A stretch of DNA of 15,047 bases from assembly GCA_964496245.1 (NCBI GenBank), contig CAZBZG010000097.1, positions 1 to 15,047 on the forward strand. Reading direction: 5' to 3'. The translations under genes were made by a program, and so were the position numbers. This document shows, piece after piece, positions 12,791-15,047 of this stretch. Numbering within the stretch: position 1 is the stretch's first letter; each line of letters begins with the position of its first letter. The DNA is from CAZBZG01 sp964496245. GTDB lineage: Bacteria; Planctomycetota; SZUA-567. The notes under the pieces were generated by a model. The model did no database searches and was not told the DNA's origin. It saw only the letters and a program-made list of their open reading frames with translations.

Positions 12791-14074
12791 ATGCGACTCC
12801 AGTCCGAACCCTCCACCCTCCAGGGCCGGGTCCGCATCCCGGGCTCCAAGAGCCATACGGTGCGGGGCGTGATCCTCGCCACGCTGGCCGAGGGCGAGAG
12901 CGTCCTCCATCAGCCCCTGGAGAGCGGGGACACCCGCAGCGCGCTCGCAGCCGCCCGCGGCCTGGGCGCGGAACTCGCCGCCGAGACCCCCGCCCTGTGG
13001 CGGATCCGGGGCGTCGGCCCGGCGCCGCGCGCACACGGGCAGACGATCGACGTGGGCAATTCCGGGACCACCCTCCTCATCGCCCTGGGCGCAGCCGCGC
13101 TCAGCCGGACAGGGAACATCCGGTTCGACGGGGACGCGCAGATCCGCAAGCGCTCGGCCGGCAACCTGCTCCGGGCGCTGGAGACGCTGGGCGCCCGGCC
13201 GCGCGCCGAAGGACCGGACGGCTGCTGTCCCATTGTCGTGCGCGGCACGCTCCGCGGCGGCGCGGTCTCGATCGAGTGCCCCACCAGCCAGTATCTCACG
13301 AGCCTGCTCATCAATACGCCGCTCGCCGAGGGCGAGACCGCGATCCGCGTGCCCCTCCTCTACGAACAGCCCTACGTCCACATGACGCTGCAGTGGCTGC
13401 GCGACCTCGGCCTGCGCGTCGAGCACGTGGACGACCTCTCGGCCTTCTCCGTCCCCGGCGGGCAGCGCGTCCCTGCTTTCGAGAAGGCGATCCCCGCGGA
13501 CTTTTCGAGCGCCACCTTCTTCCTGTGCGCGGCCGCGCTCACGGGGTCCGAGCTCTTGCTCGAGGGGCTCGACATGGACGACGCCCAGGGCGACAAGGCT
13601 GTGGTCCACTATCTGCGCGCCATGGGCGCGACCATTGCCGTGGAGGACGACGGACTGCGGGTCCACAGCGGCACCGAGCTTTGCGGCGCAGACCTCGATC
13701 TCAATGCCACGCCCGATGCCCTGCCGGCCATGGCCGTGACCGCGGCATGCGCACGCGGCACCACCCGGCTCGGCAACGTCCCCCAGGCCCGCCTCAAAGA
13801 GACCGACCGCATCGCGCTCATGGCGCGGGAACTCGGCCGACTGGGGGTGCGCGTGCGCGAGCGCGACGACGGCCTGGAGATCGAAGGCGGCGGCCTGGAT
13901 AGCGGTGCAGTCTCCGGCCATGGCGATCACCGCCTGGTCATGGCGTTCGCTGTCGCCGGCCTCGGCGCGCGCGGGCCGGTGGTCGTGGACACGGCCGAAG
14001 CCGCTGCGGTCACGTTTCCCGATTTCACGGAGCTCCTGCAGTCTGTGGGCGGCAGGGTGCGTATGAAGCCCTGA
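12791..14074 (+). CDS. aroA: 3-phosphoshikimate 1-carboxyvinyltransferase (EPSP synthase)
   Basis: Catalyses transfer of the enolpyruvyl group of PEP to shikimate-3-phosphate, the sixth step of the shikimate pathway to aromatic amino acids. The 427-residue protein has the usual length and the active-site blocks: PGSKSHTVR (17-25; K20, S21, R25), TSQYLTSLL (165-173), FSSATFFLCAAAL (238-250), TPDALPAMAVTAA (307-319; D309), RLKETDRIALMA (334-345; E337), GHGDHRLVMAFAVAGL (376-391) and VTFPDF (417-422). The second canonical block, normally NAGTxxR, reads NSGTTLL (90-96), so the Arg is replaced by Leu. The following RxRPM-type block reads IRKRSAG. This marks a divergent subfamily; activity and inhibitor response cannot be predicted. 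GGGAGA lies eight bases before the ATG at 12791. rsmI follows closely. Confidence 0.93.
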   Translation: MRLQSEPSTLQGRVRIPGSKSHTVRGVILATLAEGESVLHQPLESGDTRSALAAARGLGAELAAETPALWRIRGVGPAPRAHGQTIDVGNSGTTLLIALGAAALSRTGNIRFDGDAQIRKRSAGNLLRALETLGARPRAEGPDGCCPIVVRGTLRGGAVSIECPTSQYLTSLLINTPLAEGETAIRVPLLYEQPYVHMTLQWLRDLGLRVEHVDDLSAFSVPGGQRVPAFEKAIPADFSSATFFLCAAALTGSELLLEGLDMDDAQGDKAVVHYLRAMGATIAVEDDGLRVHSGTELCGADLDLNATPDALPAMAVTAACARGTTRLGNVPQARLKETDRIALMARELGRLGVRVRERDDGLEIEGGGLDSGAVSGHGDHRLVMAFAVAGLGARGPVVVDTAEAAAVTFPDFTELLQSVGGRVRMKP

Positions 14075-14110
14075 ACCGTGCACAACTCAGCCGCCAACGC
14101 CGAGACCCTC

Positions 14111-14824
14111 ATGCCCGACCCCGGCACGCTGATCCTGGTTCCCACGCCCATCGGCAATCTGCAGGACGTCTCGCTGCGGGCGCTCGAGGTGCTGGGTCAG
14201 GCCGATGCGCTCGCGTGCGAGGATACCCGCATCACACGCAAGCTCTTTCAGCGCCACGCACTCCCGCTGCCCGAGACCGTGTTCAGCTACCACGAGCACA
14301 ACGAGGCCCGGGCGGGCGAGCGCATCCTGGGTTTGCTCGCCGAAGGTCAGAGAGTGGCCGTGTGCAGCAGCGCGGGCATGCCCGCCCTGAGCGACCCCGG
14401 CTACCGGATCGTCCGCGCCGCCCAGGAAGCGGCCTTCCGCGTGCAGGTCCTGCCGGGCCCGAGCGCAGCGCTGACCGCGCTCGTGGCTTCCGGGCTTCCC
14501 ACCTCGTCCTTCACCTTCAAAGGGTTCCCGCCCCGCAAGGCAGGGAAGCTCCGCACGTTCCTGCTGGCGGACGCCGAACAGCCGCACACGCTCGTCTTCT
14601 TCGAATCCCCGCAGCGGCTGGCGAAGTTCCTCGCCGCTGCATTCGAAACGCTCGGCGACCGCCAGGCCGCGGTCTGCCTCGAGCTCACCAAGAAGTTCGA
14701 ACGCGTGGAGGCGGGGTATCTGTCCGATCTCGCAAAGCGATACAAGCCCAAACCGCCCCGCGGGGAGGCCACGGTCGTGATCGCCGGCCATCATCCCAAG
14801 TTCTATCAGCCGACAGACGCGTAG
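14111..14824 (+). CDS. rsmI: 16S rRNA (cytidine(1402)-2'-O)-methyltransferase, short form
   Basis: RsmI 2'-O-methylates C1402 in the decoding centre of 16S rRNA, using SAM and a tetrapyrrole-methylase fold. The protein has GTLILVPTPIGNLQDVSLRA (5-24), ACEDTRITRKL (35-45), YHEHNEARAGERI, LSDPGYRIVRAA (93-104), LPGPSAALTALVASGLPTSS (114-133) and GFPPRKAGKLR. The usual SDAGTP reads SSAGMP (86-91). At 237 residues it ends soon after GEATVVIAG, so the C-terminal helical extension of about 50 residues found in E. coli RsmI (286 residues) is missing. The ATG at 14111 is chosen because the family N-terminus begins a few residues before GTLxxVxTPIGN. An in-frame GTG at 14078, three bases after the aroA stop, is the alternative. 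Neither start has a strong Shine-Dalgarno. Probably co-transcribed with aroA. Confidence 0.92.
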   Translation: MPDPGTLILVPTPIGNLQDVSLRALEVLGQADALACEDTRITRKLFQRHALPLPETVFSYHEHNEARAGERILGLLAEGQRVAVCSSAGMPALSDPGYRIVRAAQEAAFRVQVLPGPSAALTALVASGLPTSSFTFKGFPPRKAGKLRTFLLADAEQPHTLVFFESPQRLAKFLAAAFETLGDRQAAVCLELTKKFERVEAGYLSDLAKRYKPKPPRGEATVVIAGHHPKFYQPTDA

Positions 14825-14860
14825 GGCGGCGCTGAGTGCTGCGCTGTGTAGGGGCGGGTG

Positions 14861-14886
14861 GCATGCCCATCCTCGGATGGGCATGC
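14861..14886. repeat. Perfect 26-base palindrome (REP-like), possible rsmI terminator stem
   Basis: GCATGCCCATCC (14861-14872) and GGATGGGCATGC (14875-14886) are exact inverted repeats around TC. The palindrome lies 36 bases after the rsmI stop. There is no T-run, so a simple intrinsic terminator is unlikely; it resembles 'GGCATGCCCA...TGGGCATGCC' extragenic palindromes I recall from PVC-type genomes. GCATGCAATGCATG follows immediately. Confidence 0.6.
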
Positions 14887-14963
14887 AATGCATGACTCCA
14901 GCACTGTTCACTCAAAATCATCGCCATTCCAGGCAACGCCTCGTCCTGCAGTGCATTGCAGCA

Positions 14964-15047
14964 CCACGAAGAACACGAAGCAGGCGCCTGAGGTCGAGAG
15001 CACTCGCAGATCATTGGCAAATCCCTTCGTGCTCTTCGTGTCCTTCG
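14964..15047. repeat. Imperfect inverted repeat of the CCACGAAG/ACACGAAG family, cut by window edge
   Basis: The left arm (14964-14980) reads ccacgaagaacacgaag. The right arm (15025-15047) read on the minus strand begins CGAAGGACACGAAG, matching the left arm at 13 of 14 positions; GAGCACGAAG follows. About 44 bases separate the arms. Short tandem CACGAAG units of this kind form abundant intergenic repeats in several environmental PVC-type genomes, as I recall. The right arm may continue beyond the edge. Confidence 0.55.

Larger units (their letters stand above)
14825..15047. other. Gene-free tail carrying palindromic repeats
   Basis: The last 223 bases hold no credible coding sequence. They contain a perfect 26-base palindrome (14861-14886) and a long-range inverted repeat of the CACGAAG type (14964-14980 with 15025-15047), which reaches the window edge. 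Base composition is visibly lower in GC than the genes around it. Confidence 0.7.

Noticed and set aside
12455..14083. A 542-codon open frame on the minus strand across aroA
   Set aside because: It is the antisense shadow of aroA and the 5' part of the HDOD region. Composition is His/Arg/Gly-rich with no recognisable motif, as expected in GC-rich DNA, while aroA on the plus strand has full family motifs.
1..15047. CRISPR array, tRNA, rRNA, prophage or transposase genes
   Set aside because: No regularly spaced repeats, no tRNA cloverleaf I could recognise, no rRNA stretches and no transposase or integrase motifs were seen. The read was by eye, so a tRNAscan or Infernal run would be the decisive check.

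Overview
This is a GC-rich window from what looks like an uncultivated Gram-negative bacterium. A run of ten Ns at 7855-7864 shows it is part of a scaffolded, probably metagenomic, assembly. Three features loosely suggest the PVC superphylum (Kiritimatiellota, Lentisphaerota or Verrucomicrobiota type) or a neighbouring phylum: dispersed 'CCACGAAG..ACACGAAG' and 'GCAGGCA..TTGCCTG' repeats, an orphan FliK-like/FlhB-tail gene pair, and divergent versions of housekeeping enzymes. The placement is an inference from recollection, not a computed result.

Layout. The left edge holds the first 52 codons of a type I restriction-modification methyltransferase (hsdM, minus strand). About 380 bases without a gene follow, with a dispersed-repeat-like palindrome and candidate promoters. 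A stand-alone prepilin peptidase (plus strand, 540-1547) converges on a three-gene minus-strand operon at 1560-5116: a FliK-like long Ala/Pro-rich protein, a small FlhB C-terminal-domain protein (FlhX type) and a ComF-family phosphoribosyltransferase. A divergent promoter region at 5117-5418 separates that operon from a long plus-strand run: a small membrane-anchored protein, cinA, a calcineurin-like metallophosphoesterase, gatC, gatA, a DUF2062 membrane protein and an RluA/RluD-type pseudouridine synthase. The last of these converges on a minus-strand HDOD-domain protein. A final divergent promoter region leads to aroA (EPSP synthase) and rsmI, followed by a repeat-bearing intergenic tail.

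How the genes relate. Most are housekeeping functions: Asn/Gln-tRNA amidation (GatCA, with gatB elsewhere), rRNA modification (RsmI, RluA family), aromatic amino-acid synthesis (AroA) and NMN/pyridine nucleotide salvage (CinA). PilD, ComF and CinA are names linked to type IV pili and competence, but no pilus or DNA-uptake genes lie here. The FliK-like/FlhX pair resembles an export-switch module with no flagellar genes nearby.

The most important caution is at 7835-8119. The metallophosphoesterase gene is broken by the N-gap plus a fragment of an unrelated PHP-domain gene, flanked by an exact 20-base direct repeat. Removing 202 bases restores a perfect reading frame, so a chimeric assembly join is more likely than a real fusion. 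The most interesting biological leads are the FliK-like/FlhX pair and the hairpin-rich leader, with a sequestered ribosome-binding site, in front of the membrane-protein/cinA operon. I found no convincing entirely new system.
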